Origin: Astrocystis sublimbata
Lineage: Eukaryota; Ascomycota; Sordariomycetes; Xylariales; Xylariaceae
Reading direction: 5' to 3'
Assembly (NCBI GenBank): GCA_022453515.1
Contig: JAJNNY010000068.1
Coordinates: forward strand, 1-64,000
Length of the DNA stretch: 64,000 bases
A program made the translations under genes and the position numbers. Numbering within the stretch: position 1 is the stretch's first letter; each line of letters starts with the position of its first letter. The notes below the pieces were generated by a model. That model was not told the origin of the DNA. It did no database searches and saw only the letters and a program-made list of their open reading frames with translations. This document shows, one piece after another, positions 22,811 through 34,700 of the stretch.

Positions 22811-24740
22811 CTACATGCCTAGCATGCTCATCTGCCGCCGTAACGGGCTGGCGGCCATGCTGCCATCTTCGCTGGCATAACAGGCCGAATCGGTGTCGAT
22901 ATCCCACTCAGGTTCATCATCTTTCTCTGAAGTAGACTGGCTACCCGTAGCGCTGGCATCGAAACCCTTCTGTGTGGCAGCCCTTGTGTTCCACTGCAAC
23001 GTCCTAGATACGCTGTCGAACCATTCGGTGTCAGTCCGCATGACTGTGGGGAAGGGGTATTGCGAAGCCGTGATGGTGACGTAGTCTCCGTACTTCAACT
23101 CCACCCGCCCTTTGCCGTCAAAGGCACAGTAAGCCGTGGCACGAGAGTTGCGCGGAACAGATACACGGAGGAGCATAGTGTCGCTAAGCACCATAGGTCG
23201 GAATGATAAGGTGTGGGGGCATATAGGTGTAAGGAGAATGGCAGGAATGTCAGGGTGAACGAGAGATCCTCCAGCGGAGAGCGAGTAAGCCGTTGAACCT
23301 TTTCATAAATGTTAGTGACGCTTTCAAATTGAGGATCCACATTTCGAACATACCTGTCGGTGTGGAGAAGATGCATCCGTCGGCTTGGACAACAGTCAGA
23401 AGTTCGTTGTCTCCGTATAGCTCCAGGTTGGAGACATAGGGAGACGGGCCACGGTCGATCAAAAGCTCGTTCAGAACTTCGAATTGTTCACCCTCTTCCA
23501 CAGCTTCACCAGACGCGCCATTGCGGTAAACTGTGCAAGTGAATCTCATGCGCAGATTCACGCGCATGCCCTCATCACCCATGATCCGGTTGAGATGCGC
23601 CTTGTATTTCTCGAACTCAAAAGTAGTGAGGAAGCCGAGGCTGCCAAGGCTGAAAGAGATGACTGGCGGAACGACTCTCTGGAATAACCATGAAGTGAAG
23701 AGAACTGTGCCGTCACCTCCCAGGGTGCAGACGAGGTCAAACTTCTCGGGTTGGCTCCAGCAAAGGTCAGGGGACCAATACTTGAGCATGGATGGAAAGC
23801 GGGGGTTCTCGTCGATGATGCTATCGGCACCAAAGCGTTTCGAGTGTCGTAGCTTAGCATCAACGTAGACATTTACTCCAACGTCCGAGCCGTAGCGAGG
23901 GGTTCTCAACAACCACATCGCTAGCTCTCTCGTCAAGTAGACAAGTTCATTATCTCGCGCTTTCGTGACAATCATGACATTCTTCACGGCCCGGCGAATC
24001 GGTCTGCGCTGCAGCTGCTTTGAGACTTCCCGGACTCCAGTGGCGGTTTGAACGAGACGGGAGTGCGACATGAACTCGTCGTTCTTGATCTCCTCGAGTA
24101 CTCTGTCGATATCGACTGCTTCCTCGAAGCGATTGTGGTAGAAACAAGGCGACTGCAGCGATGGGAAAGCGGTATGTGGGGTCGCTGTCTGGAGAGCAAG
24201 TTCGTTGAGGGCCTCAGTCAGCTTCTGGGAAGAAGCTGACGTCGACGGCCGCTTGCCGTGGCCGGGGCGTGCGGACAACATGCCGTTCAGGGAAAGGGCC
24301 TCTGGTTTATTGCCTCGACCGCGAGCGGCGGAAGCCAAGGCCTTGATGATGGTCTGGCGAGGAACTGGCTCTGCAGGAAGACTGGGTGATCTCTGGTTGT
24401 TGTAGTCGGACACGATGGAATCAGCGCTGGTCAGGCCCTCGGCTATATAGGCAGGCCGAAACTGGGCCTGGCCACCATCGTGAGATGGGGCGGAAATGGT
24501 TAAGTCCGAAGCGGATTCCACGGTTGCAGTAGCATCTGGGTTCGCGGTTGGGGTGGTGGGCGATGGGTTGGAATCGGATAGGATGGAAGACGGAGACAAC
24601 AGATTGTCACTGCTGGGGGCAGCAGCGGATCCATCTGTCGGGGTAGCTGTACTTGTGGACGAGGAGTGCGCCACGCCGGATCTGGTAGCAGATGTAGGAC
24701 TCGGCGCCATGGCGAGCTGACTGCTCTGGTCGGAGAGCAT
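22811..24740 (-). CDS. NAD(+) kinase (ATP-NAD kinase)
   Basis: Phosphorylates NAD+ to NADP+ using ATP, the only route to NADP. Exons on minus: 24740-23354 and 23298-22811, phase 1 join, 624 residues. The GGDGT nucleotide-binding motif is at about residues 341-345 (LVCTLGGDGTVLFTSWLF), followed by PPVISFSLGSLGFLT. The intron falls inside the second signature; after splicing it reads TPTGSTAYSLSAGGSLVHP, and this restoration confirms the join. The first 200 residues are Ser/Thr/Pro-rich and low in complexity. The C-terminal tail after about residue 540 is also divergent (EKDDEPEWDIDTDSACYASEDG). This resembles the cytosolic Utr1-type enzymes of filamentous fungi more than mitochondrial Pos5, as there is no clear transit peptide. 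A second in-frame Met at 24710 is an alternative start. Confidence 0.95.
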
Positions 24741-27074
24741 TGCGGGATAACGGGTGGGTCCGAGGTAGTTGAATGCGCTAGCCCTTTAGGGGATAGAGCG
24801 GTGTCTCTCAAGGGTTCTCGGGCTTTACCAGAGCAGGAGTGACCAGTGCCTGACCAGTCGGTGGTTGTGGCGGGTTACTGGCGTCCCGTTGTTAGCGTCT
24901 CTGAGAATTTCCAAATTTATCATGCGCAACACTGTATAGAATACATGTGCATTGCGCAGACACTAGCGGGGCGCTGAGCGAAGTACCTTACCTTAGGGGA
25001 GGGGATGACGGCTGCTGTATCAGATGCCAACTTCATACACCAACCAAAGTCCGGTTTTATTCTCCGCAGCTCAGCTGATTATGCAATTCAGCCGGACGAG
25101 TGTTTTCAATGCAACCCGGCGGCCTGGTTTGTCGATGCGCAGCTCAGCTGGTTTGCGGCTCTGAGGAATCGTTAGCATTGGAGCACCACCGGTCGCTGCA
25201 CTTATGTCTTGCAGCCCATTCTCAACCATGCCAAAAGGAGGAAATATGACACGTTGGAGAACAAGCCAGTCATCAAAGCTGCCGGCCTCGATAATCAATC
25301 AAAAGACTTACAAATTATCGAAGTGCAACAGCTGTATTGATTGCTAGTCCAAAGTCGGTAAAAGATCCGCTGATATTGTGCAGATGGTGTCTGATTGTTC
25401 GGGTGAATTAGATGATTAAGTGTTAAGTGAAAGAGATCGAATAATGACTTTTCTCAGGTAATGCGATAATGGCTTTGTAGTGGCTAGCACTTCTTGGCAA
25501 AGGTAAATATCAATCAAGCGAGAGTAAGAATTTGTTCAAAAGTAGAAAAAAGAATAAAGATTGAGCATCTCATGAATGCCGGGTAGTATTGTGTGGGTTA
25601 CCCCGAGAGAGTGGCAAGAACTACCTGAGTCCGCGATGAGAAGGCTTGAGAGCTTGAGGAAGAAAAGTTCCCGTGCAGTACTTTGCTCGAGGCCATATCA
25701 GCTTTTAAATTCGAAAGCAAGATCCCACGGTATCTGGACTAAGCGACCCGCGTTGGGATGCAAAGTCACAGAATGGTGGAGCGCCATCGTGAAATGGCCC
25801 CCATGGCGACACGGTACCTGACTTTGGCCGGACTCGGGCTCGGGATCTGCCTCGAGTACCCGCAAATAGATAGTTGAGGATGATAACGCCGAGGGGTCAT
25901 GGATAACAGGCCCTACGGCCAGTTTGACCCACCCAAGCTCCAAGTTGACTTCTCCATATTTTCTGTTTTCAGGTTGGCCGTTTCTTCACGTTCCAAGTCT
26001 CATCCCTCGCCCTTGGACAGGGATTCAATAGGGATCAATAGGGAGAAGCACCGAGCAAGGGGAGCCTGCTTGATCGTGTCTCAGCAGTCGCTTTTGGAAA
26101 TTCAGGATCCTGTCAGTGTTTAGAGCTTGCGACAAATTACTCTGTAGGTCATCACATCTCCTACATGGCCTGCATGTGTTCTACCGTAACGAGAGCGCCA
26201 ACGGACAATCAAGGTACAACTTTGTGATGAGCAACATGGAGCGCTTGTATTGTTTTCAGCTTCATACTACAGCACTGTAGGTGTCAGTGAAACGGAGCTG
26301 GAGGATGATCCAACCTGACGCTACTACCCATTTCGAACCAATGACACGCCAGCAATCCCGCCGAAAACAAACGAATTTGGTGGTGATCATACTTGATGTG
26401 TAGTTATAGTGTACATCAGATCTTTCGTCTGAAGAATATCACTTGGGATTAGCCACCGACCTGTCGAGCCTGTGATCGTTTGCGTGCCGAGCCTGCATTG
26501 ATCGCTATACAGTTCGAGAGTCGCGTAAACTTCGCTCTCGGCAATGCGACGGATACTGCCATAGGCGGTTCTGGATGCCCGTCTGGTAATTGGCGCGAGG
26601 AGCGTCATCGCATAATTGCGGATTTAGCGATGACAGCTTGGGCCCCCACTCCAGTGGACAGCTGTGTGCATTGTGAGGGTTGGGTGAAACACCGCCTGTT
26701 GACAACGGCAAACCGGCACACACTCATTCTTAGCCGAAGCTGCTTTCTGGATCCACCGAAGGAGCAGGGGAAACCCCTATCGATTAACAGCGGATTCGAC
26801 GTCTGGACTCCAGATAATAGCCTGGCTCCCGAGTCCAGTTGTTATCGATCATGTAGGCCTTCATCGTCGAATTCCACCCTCAAGCTCATACACGGAGTGC
26901 TTGGCCAGAATAATCGATTTTCATGTCGTTGGACTCTCGCGGACGCTATCGGATAGAACTAAAGCATTGGGCGTGGAACAGGCGGTCCCGCATTGATAAG
27001 TAGATTGCATGAGGGATTCTAGAACCATTTCAAACGGCGCGTTATCGCGTTGTGTCTGGCAACGAATACCCTGT
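24741..27074. other. Intergenic, with a possible decayed zinc-cluster relic
   Basis: No intact gene is seen. The open frame 26480-26956 on plus overlaps a sequence whose spacing mimics a Zn(II)2Cys6 cluster with most cysteines replaced (reported as a finding). The first 300 bases are the NAD kinase promoter side. Confidence 0.5.
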
Positions 27075-27961
27075 TCATTTCCAGTACAGATCTGAGTCGG
27101 TTTTCTGTTCAACGGTAGAACGAACAAAACGCTTCAAGTCGGCGCCGGCCGGCAGCCCTTCATCCATAAGGGTGTCTGTATCGTCAGTAGGCACTGATGT
27201 GCAGCACTGTCTATGAGCCGCGCTGTAGACGTCGTCCCATTCCGCTATCGAGAAACAGCCCTCGCTCTCCGCAAGTATCAACTCATTCTGGGATGTGAAA
27301 GCTAGGACGTGGAATGACCGTGACTGCTCGATTTGTCGGGCTGTCGGGTTGGTGACGAGATGCTGGCGGCCGTCTTCTGTAACACTGGCAAGGGAGGTTG
27401 AGGTGAGAGTAGCCGTCATAGGAAGCGAGGCGGAGATCAAGGATAGGACCGCTGTCTGTAGGAGAGCGGGCAAAACAGAGAGGTTCTGCAGTCGTTGTCA
27501 GTTACACTGGCTGCGGCAGACGGACTATGGTGGCATCTGCATACCACATTGGCCTGACCAAGCCTCCCGTTGATGTACTCATTCTCCGGGGTGCCGGTGA
27601 TCTGCAGTGTGATATGGATGAGAGCTCGTGGGAAATTGTTGACGAGCACGATCTGGCGCAAGGTCGACTGTAATATGGATTCGAGATGGCGCTCTCGAGT
27701 GCCTGGGCAAGGGAGCAGGCGGGGGTCAGCCCATCATCGAACCACGGAGTAACGTATTGGGTTTGGCATACCTCCCACACCAGCAGCAGGTCGTACGACC
27801 ACGTCTACGATGGCTTCTTCGGGGAGCTCATCGCGCTTTTGAGCTTCGATAGGGCCGTTCACTGCACCAATGACGGTAAATCCAGCGTAAGAATAGGTCG
27901 CGGAGCCGTCTGTCTTGTGTAGATGCGACAGTAATGCCTCTGGTTCCAGGGTGACCGTCAT
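27075..27961 (-). CDS. rrp46: Exosome complex subunit Rrp46 (RNase PH-like)
   Basis: Rrp46 is one of six RNase PH-like subunits in the ring of the RNA exosome, which guides RNA to the catalytic subunits for 3' processing and decay. Exons on minus: 27961-27772, 27702-27545 and 27485-27075, 252 residues. The N-terminal RNase PH fold reads YSYAGFTVIGAVNGPIEAQ, then ELPEEAIVDVVVRPAAGVGG; after intron 1 comes ERHLESILQSTLRQIVLVN, and IHITLQI closes the first half. The C-terminal half has LPALLQTAVLSLISASLPM and ends TDSDLYWK. Length fits yeast Rrp46 (223) with a small extension. Splice phases 1 and 0 keep the frame through stops in the other readings. The gene is divergent from the PTPA gene across about 690 bases. 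The choice of Rrp46 over other ring subunits rests on the order of these segments. Confidence 0.88.
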
Positions 27962-28649
27962 GTTTCGCGATTGGGTTTCCTAGTTTACTGGTTTGTGGAA
28001 ACTGGAATTGGGACGTTGTTCGTAGGACTTTGTCGGTGCTGTTCGTAGGTGAAGAGAATTTTGAGGTGTTGCATGCGTTGCTTGAAATGTTTAAAGTAAA
28101 TTTTCGATACGTAGGCCAACCAACCAACACCTCTGTCTGCCGAGTCTGCCATCTAAGGCTGGTTAGTCCAGCTTAGTTAGGTAGCTCAGATAGCTGTTGA
28201 CGATCCAAGGCGAGCACAGTACAGTCCAATGCTCTGTACGCCATCAATACTGTACAGCGTGCACTGTATTTACCTTCGCCTGCCTTGCCTGCCCCTCCAT
28301 CACCTTGCAGTCCCACCCACCTGCCGTGCACTAAAGTTACACTTACATAGCTGATGAGGGGCAAAGCATCACCTACAACCTTCTTAGACGGGAACCTTCT
28401 TGGAAGCTTCATATAAGTCCAAGGTTTATTCGCAGTCTCATAACATTCCAACGACAACACCTGCCATTTACTGCTTCCCGCTATCACTATCGACAGGTAT
28501 CAGCAAATTACTTAATGAACGCAACTACCTCTCAGCAGTTTGTGGGAGTCGTATAGACAAGAAAGTGTCGTCCCGCCAAGTACCTGCTCTTAACGATTCT
28601 TCGGAACGGAGGCTCGTAAGTCCACCACCGTAGTCGCCGACAAGAAACT
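27962..28649. promoter_or_regulatory. Divergent intergenic region of rrp46 and the PTPA gene
   Basis: About 690 bases between two divergent genes. The part from 28240 to 28350 is CT-rich on the plus strand with CCTGCC repeats. No defined promoter element can be named. Confidence 0.45.
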
Positions 28650-29918
28650 ATGGCCGAAACGCAACTGCAAGCTCGGGCGATCCCGAATCTGAGGGACAAG
28701 ATACCGAAGCTGGAGCCTCGGCGAAGGCGTCAAGTGTCAGGAAACACGATGCCTCTACCAGACACACCGTCTTTGCCTCCTCCACCAAATCTGTCTACTT
28801 GGACATACCAGACTCCCACCCGGCGGATCCTAACCCCAGCAGATCATGATATGTTCCTCTCCTCACCATCACACAACCTCATCATCGCCTTCGTATTCGG
28901 CCTCGCAGACTCCGTGGTAGACGCGCCCATCTCAGCCGTCAAGGAAGAGGACTGCAGCCCTCCCGTCAACACCATCATCCAGATCCTCGACGAAGCTGAG
29001 GCCCTGGTGCAGGCTACGCCTCCCGACGATGCAGGCGGCTCACGGTTCGGAAACAAGGTCTTCCGCGACTTCCTGGACAAAGTGAAGGCCGCGAGCCACT
29101 CGTGGCATCAGAAGCTCGGGCTGGACTCGGCCGACGCCATCTCGGAAGTCGAGAGGTACCTCAACGAGTCCTTCGGCAACCGCACCCGCATCGACTACGG
29201 CTCCGGGCACGAGCTCAACTTCGTCATCTGGCTCCTATGTCTGTACCAGCTCGGCATCGTCTCCAAGCCGGACTTCAAGCCCCTGGTCCTGCGCGTCTTC
29301 GTGCGCTACCTGAGCCTCATGCGCGCGATCCAGTCGACGTACTACCTCGAGCCGGCCGGCTCGCACGGCGTCTGGGGCCTGGACGACTACCAGTTCCTGC
29401 CCTTCCTCTTCGGCGCCAGCCAGCTGCTGCACCACCCCTTCATCACGCCGCTCGCCATCCACCAGCAGCTGACCATCGAGGAGTTCGGCCACGACTTCAT
29501 GTACCTCGGCCAGGTCGACTTCGTCAACAGCACCAAGACAGTCAAGGGCCTGCGCTGGCACAGCCCCATGCTCGACGACATCTCCTCGGCCAAGAACTGG
29601 ACCAAGATCGAGGGCGGCATGAAGCGCATGTTCGTCGCCGAGGTCCTGCGCAAGCTGCCCGTCATGCAGCACTTCCTCTTCGGGTCCTTGGTCCCGGCCG
29701 CCGAAGGCATGGGCGTCGAGGGCGAGGCAGGCGACGTACACGATGGCGATGCCGAGGACGGGACCGTTGTGGTCGAGCACGATGGTTTCAAACATGTGCA
29801 CCAGGTGAACAGCTGGGGCGACTGCTGTGGGATCAAGGTGCCTAGTGCAATTGCAGCTGCGCAAGCAGCCAAGAAGTCAAGAGGAGGTGAAGGTTTACGT
29901 AGAATACCTTTCGACTAA
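28650..29918 (+). CDS. Serine/threonine-protein phosphatase 2A activator (PTPA, Rrd family)
   Basis: PTPA proteins are peptidyl-prolyl isomerases that activate PP2A-type phosphatases. Single exon, 422 residues. After a disordered basic/proline-rich N-terminus of about 50 residues, the domain starts at [19 protein letters not shown]. It carries the family blocks [68 protein letters not shown] and [11 protein letters not shown]. The C-terminal [18 protein letters not shown] block is present. These include the peptide-binding and nucleotide-contact segments of the family. Fungi carry two paralogs (Rrd1 and Rrd2); I do not decide between them. An acidic insert ([15 protein letters not shown]) sits just before the C-terminal block. 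GC at third positions is high from about 29000 on. Confidence 0.95.
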   Translation: MAETQLQARAIPNLRDKIPKLEPRRRRQVSGNTMPLPDTPSLPPPPNLSTWTYQTPTRRILTPADHDMFLSSPSHNLIIAFVFGLADSVVDAPISAVKEEDCSPPVNTIIQILDEAEALVQATPPDDAGGSRFGNKVFRDFLDKVKAASHSWHQKLGLDSADAISEVERYLNESFGNRTRIDYGSGHELNFVIWLLCLYQLGIVSKPDFKPLVLRVFVRYLSLMRAIQSTYYLEPAGSHGVWGLDDYQFLPFLFGASQLLHHPFITPLAIHQQLTIEEFGHDFMYLGQVDFVNSTKTVKGLRWHSPMLDDISSAKNWTKIEGGMKRMFVAEVLRKLPVMQHFLFGSLVPAAEGMGVEGEAGDVHDGDAEDGTVVVEHDGFKHVHQVNSWGDCCGIKVPSAIAAAQAAKKSRGGEGLRRIPFD

Positions 29919-30697
29919 GATTACATGTGAGGGCATATCTATAAAAAGAAATTCCCTTGTGGGACATGCAGACAAGACGAGAGAAGGAAACGCTCAGATA
30001 CAGCTTTGGAACAACACTTTGTAGTATACCCATGGTTACTCCAATATCCCTAGGTGTCGCTTTTTGAGACGAGATCTTGTAGGCAACTTGGATTCTCTAC
30101 ACCGAGGACAAGGCAGTAAACACAAGAGCGGCTGGAACATGGTAACATAGCCCGTAGTGCGAGAAAAAAAAGATACAAATATGAGCAAAATCGAGCACTA
30201 TCTCGGCATTTCCACGTAGAAAAAACTTAGATAAACTGTTTATGATCAGACTATGTAGGACTTGGTTTAAAGCAACCCATGGTTTACATGTTAGTTATTA
30301 CGAGATTCCATCAAATGTTTTTCAGAGGCTTGTATCAACATTTCATATCTATATTGTTTCACACTGCATGTATGGTAGCTATTGCCTTCATAGACGCTGA
30401 ACTTGACGCATTATGCTGGATTACTAATAAGTCTAGCCCTCCGTTTCGGCTGCTACACGATGTGATGGCGACTGTGAACTAAACTCATCCATGATGCTTG
30501 CCGTCTCATAAAATGCAAATGCAGCAGGGTATCAAAATCAATACTAACGAACGCCTGGATGCTGCCTCCCTTAAAGATTTCCGAAATGTGTTGTTCACTG
30601 TGATCGGAACCGAGATCAGCTGAACTCTTCATGACTCCTCCCACAATCGCAACTGTATTGTCACGATCAAGTGCGAGCTGGGATCGAGCTATGCCTT
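29919..30697. other. Convergent 3' intergenic region
   Basis: Lies between the ends of the PTPA gene (plus) and the disordered-protein gene (minus). The middle, about 30150-30420, is AT-rich. Nothing else is seen. Confidence 0.6.
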
Positions 30698-31702
30698 TCA
30701 ATCTTCCCAGATCGTTTCCAGGTCGAGATCACCACGACGCTCGGCACCACAGACACTCCACCGCTTTCGCTTATCCCTTGATCCGACGCCCAAGGTCCTC
30801 CCACGGCCTGGCGCGTCCAAACTAGTCCGACTCTTCGACTCTCCATTCTCAGCCGCATCTGCGGCAGCCTTGAGTTGTGCTATCCTCTCTGCCTCCAAGG
30901 CCTCTTCCTCAGCATCCGGGGTATCGGGTATCGTCTCGAGACTAGAAATGCTAGGGCTTCTTGATCGCATCGAGCTCGGCGTCGACGGAACCGAGGAGGA
31001 TGGGTAGTAGGAGAAGCCATATCCAGTAGCCGGACTTTCCGATCTGAAGGATGGTGATGCCAGCCCGGAAGCGGGAGGACCAGGGAAGGCGAAGGCGGCG
31101 GGTGGCGACGAGTAGGAGCTGTGGCGAAAGGGAGATGATCCCCGTTTGTACGACGTGATGGTGTTACTCGAAGGAAGACTTGGTGTGGGGGAGCTGCTTC
31201 TCTCGGGGTGTTGTTTATCGCCATCGAGCACAGAGGATCGCACTGGAGAAGCAGGAGGGTACGCCTCATCAGCAGGTTTGCGAGGCGTTCGATATCTGCT
31301 CGGAGACCCAGAAGGGCTAGCCGGACGCAGCTGCGGTGCACAAAGGATCCTTCCTGCGCCATCAACGCCTGGCATCGACCGAGTGCGGCCCATGGAAAGC
31401 GGTGTCAGGCTGGCTGTCGACTTGGAACGGGTATGTAAGCCCGAGAGGGGCGATGCATTCCGCGGCTTATATGGAAGGGAAATCGAAGAAGAGAACGAGG
31501 GGGAGCTGGGCGAAGGTGGTTCGGTCGACCGGCGTATGGTGGGAGGCTTTCGATCAGTATCCGAGTCGTTGGGGACGATACGTAGAGTTGGTAGAGGAGT
31601 GGAACGGAACTCCTCCATCCTCTCAGTCTCTGGAACAGGTTCCATTATGGGGTTTGCAACAACTTCGACACAGCTATCGCTGCTCACACGAATATACAGC
31701 AC
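30698..31702 (-). CDS. Disordered Ser/Pro-rich protein with conserved acidic-aromatic C-terminus
   Basis: Single open frame of 334 residues, function unknown. Most of it is Ser, Pro and Arg with many SP and RSxS motifs (SPSSPSFSSSISLP, TPSSMRSRSPSISSLETIP), so it is probably disordered and heavily phosphorylated. A short helical stretch, AEEEALEAERIAQLKAAADAA, lies at about residues 262-282. The protein ends KRKRWSVCGAERRGDLDLE plus TIWED; I recall this C-terminal block as shared by proline-rich proteins of many filamentous ascomycetes, which suggests it is the functional part. The likely true start may be the ATG at 31643 (MEPVPETERMEEF) rather than 31702, as the first 20 residues look unlike the rest. 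No membrane segment is present. Confidence 0.75.
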   Translation of the reverse strand: MLYIRVSSDSCVEVVANPIMEPVPETERMEEFRSTPLPTLRIVPNDSDTDRKPPTIRRSTEPPSPSSPSFSSSISLPYKPRNASPLSGLHTRSKSTASLTPLSMGRTRSMPGVDGAGRILCAPQLRPASPSGSPSRYRTPRKPADEAYPPASPVRSSVLDGDKQHPERSSSPTPSLPSSNTITSYKRGSSPFRHSSYSSPPAAFAFPGPPASGLASPSFRSESPATGYGFSYYPSSSVPSTPSSMRSRSPSISSLETIPDTPDAEEEALEAERIAQLKAAADAAENGESKSRTSLDAPGRGRTLGVGSRDKRKRWSVCGAERRGDLDLETIWED

Positions 31703-34700
31703 TGTTCTCGGAGGGCGACAAAATGTGACGTAGCGGGTATTGTTGTTGTCGAGAAGACGGGTTGCGGGTTCAGTACAGCGAATGCGGGCAGGCCTTGTTT
31801 TGATGCTGCCACTTCAGGTTGCGTTGGAATGCAGTTTCAGGTGACACACATCAAAGGTGATAAACAGGTAGTGGTATCACGAAGGCCGGAAAAGCAGACA
31901 GTCTAATGGCGCAAGGGAATGCCGACTGCAATGCAACCAGTTCCAGACAATATAAAGGAGCACGGTTCTAATGTGGTCTAGTGGTGAAGCTAGACGTAAA
32001 CTCGTAGGCCCGTCGGGTCGCACGGGTCGCACGAAGGTCCTGAGTGCCTGAGTCGTATGGTCGACCTGTCGCGTAGGGGCCAACTGGAATAGGAGGCCTG
32101 CCTGGCCTACGGCGTAATGGGAAGAGAGAGAGCGGTCTACGGAGCAGCTGAGAACAAATCGGCGGATGCGGATAACGTTCCGGATAACTCCCGGTTACCT
32201 CGTGGGTACTGGGTTTAGTGCTTATCCTGTGGCGGCCGTCGACCAGTCTTGTCGTGACTAACACACGATACAGGGCCCTATAAGGAAATGACGAGGACCG
32301 GGTGCTCTTTTGTCTTCCTGGGGATGCAACAAAAGGCGTGATCATACGCCGGGGCGGATGAAAGAGGTCGGGGGTGGTGTGAGGGTGGGGAGGAGACAAG
32401 TGAGGGCGAGCGAGGAATATTTATGAGTTGAGTTGAGTCTGGGTTCCTGTCTCGGCTGTCTAAGTTGACGGGTGTCTAGGATCAAGGGATCGGGGCCATC
32501 CAGCATCCAGGGTCAAGGCACGTAGCTGGCAGTTCCGTTCCAGTATCGGGAATCCAGCGAGGATCAAAGGGGGTCAGAGAGGGCCAAGAGGGGGGAGGGA
32601 GCGCCGGCCTGGGCTTGATGTGGATGCTGCTCGACCGACCTAGGTGGATTGTAGGATAGTACTGTAGTAGGATAGTAGGACGCTATCGTACAGTAGGATG
32701 GCGAGGATGGTGGTTCTAACTTCAGGGTAGACGGACGCCGTTGCAGGAGCGTTGCCCATCAAGTGGGTTTTGACATTTCGTGGGGGTTTGAGGCTACACA
32801 GGCTAGAGCCTACCTAGCCGAGTAGCACACACCTACCTAACCTTTAGGCCACTTACCTAAGTAAGTACTATTCGTACAGGAAGTTACCTTGGGGAGACAG
32901 GCCCGACCGAACAACCCCCCTCAATTTCGGCCCAGGCAAAACGACCTCGGAGGGACCGTGGATCAGCATTCTATTTAAACTTGCATTAACCAATGTGTAA
33001 CCTCCAGATAGACTCCTTTCAAACAGGTTGTTTTACGTAGATCATCAACAGTACATGCACATTATCACAGAGGATCAAGACCAAGAGTAGTAAGTACTGT
33101 CTAAGGTCGTAGAGTGCATTCTCATCATTCAATTTGCCCGTCGCTTATGATGCCTACAACCTGCTACAGGCAAGACAGACGCCAGAAGTTTAGGTAGGTA
33201 CGCTAAATACATTTCAGGGACTTTGGCAGGGACTCAGGATCGGCCCAGCTCTCCAGCTGCATTTAGCGCGCGCCCTTATAAGCAGAACAGGCTCCAGAAA
33301 TCAGTAGCGCAGTGCGCGAGGCCAAGCGATGATTGGCCACCATCGCTCTCGACTTCCCTGACCCCAGCTCTGGCACAGGGCAGCTGGATAATGTGACCTG
33401 CTACTTCCCCTCCTCTACTGGTCCCTTGGAGGTCCCTTGCAAGTTCAGCCCACTTCGTTTGATTGTGGTATCGTATGAGTTATCAGAGTCGGTGAGCAAA
33501 TAGAAAGGCTAACAGGGACTACACCAGGACACCAATCAAGAAGCCCATTGCTTTTTGTGCAATTCTAGCTGAACGAACAACACATAATCGTAAGGTGTGA
33601 TACTATTAGAATCCGTGGTTATTTATGCTGACTTTCAGGCGAGAGGGTCCCTCATTCCCTCCCTCTTCTACGATATGTGTTCTACCTATGGCATGTGGGG
33701 TTCTTCATTGATGATCTTTGGCTGATTACCTTCTTCGGCACCAATGACGGGTTTCATGTGATGGACCAACAATGAGTGTTTTCAACTAGGCGACTCACAC
33801 TCGGAGCCAATGGTTCTCAGTCGTGGTGTGGGTTGTTCTTTTAGAATTGCTGATCTTGTTTACTTGTAACCATGCAAAAACCACTTGCATTCTGGCGAGA
33901 TGCAATCGAGCACATGAGTTCTGCATGAGTTGGAGAAAGACTTAACAGAGGACTTAAGGTTCGGCCAAGGTTCGGGCCAGGATTCGGTTAAGGGTAACTC
34001 GCTCGCCCCAACTCCCCTCCTAAAACATTAGGTGATGGTGACCCTGACACCCTGATGTCAATCATACATAGCATTAAAGAGTCATCCTACGAGGTTGGGA
34101 TACCGTGACAATGATGCTTTCATCAATCAAGTCATTATGTTTCTATGTCATTAATGGGTGTTTTGATGAGAAAGGCTCTTTCATGCTGTCACAGCAATTC
34201 TGCAGACTTGCATTGCACTGTCTGGCCGGCAATTCGACCCCTTGCAAGCAATATGCTAGTCTGACTGAGGCTTGGGCGTCCGTTGGCACAAAAGCATTGA
34301 GAAATCATGCAGGCCCTCGAGTCTGCCTTGAGGTTCAATGCGCCCATCCCGGCTGCAGATACTACGCGTCCAATGAGGACTTCGATTAAAAAACTTAATT
34401 TGTCCAAGAAAGAGCAAAGACATATTTTGAAGGGTTTTTACATGGTAGGGAGTAGACCAATCCGCGCAAGACAAGGCATGGAATTTCATGTCACCTATCA
34501 CAGTCGAATTGATGTGATGTTCTTTGTTCTTTGTGCCTGACCAGAACCTGACACTAAAACCTTGGTGCCATGTGAGCATGTGAAAAGTCCTGTTGGATTT
34601 GTACCTGATATGACTCCGTGTCTCAGTCTCCAGCCAGCCGCTACCTATTAGGAGGTATGTACTTACTCAGCGTGTTCATACCTACACGTATCCTGTATCA

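Noticed and set aside
29102..29845. 247-codon frame inside the PTPA gene
   Set aside because: An Arg/His/Ala-rich shadow of the GC-rich PTPA coding sequence in another frame.
31960..32045. tRNA A-box-like TGGTCTAGTGG
   Set aside because: No B box or cloverleaf can be formed downstream, so at most a fragment.
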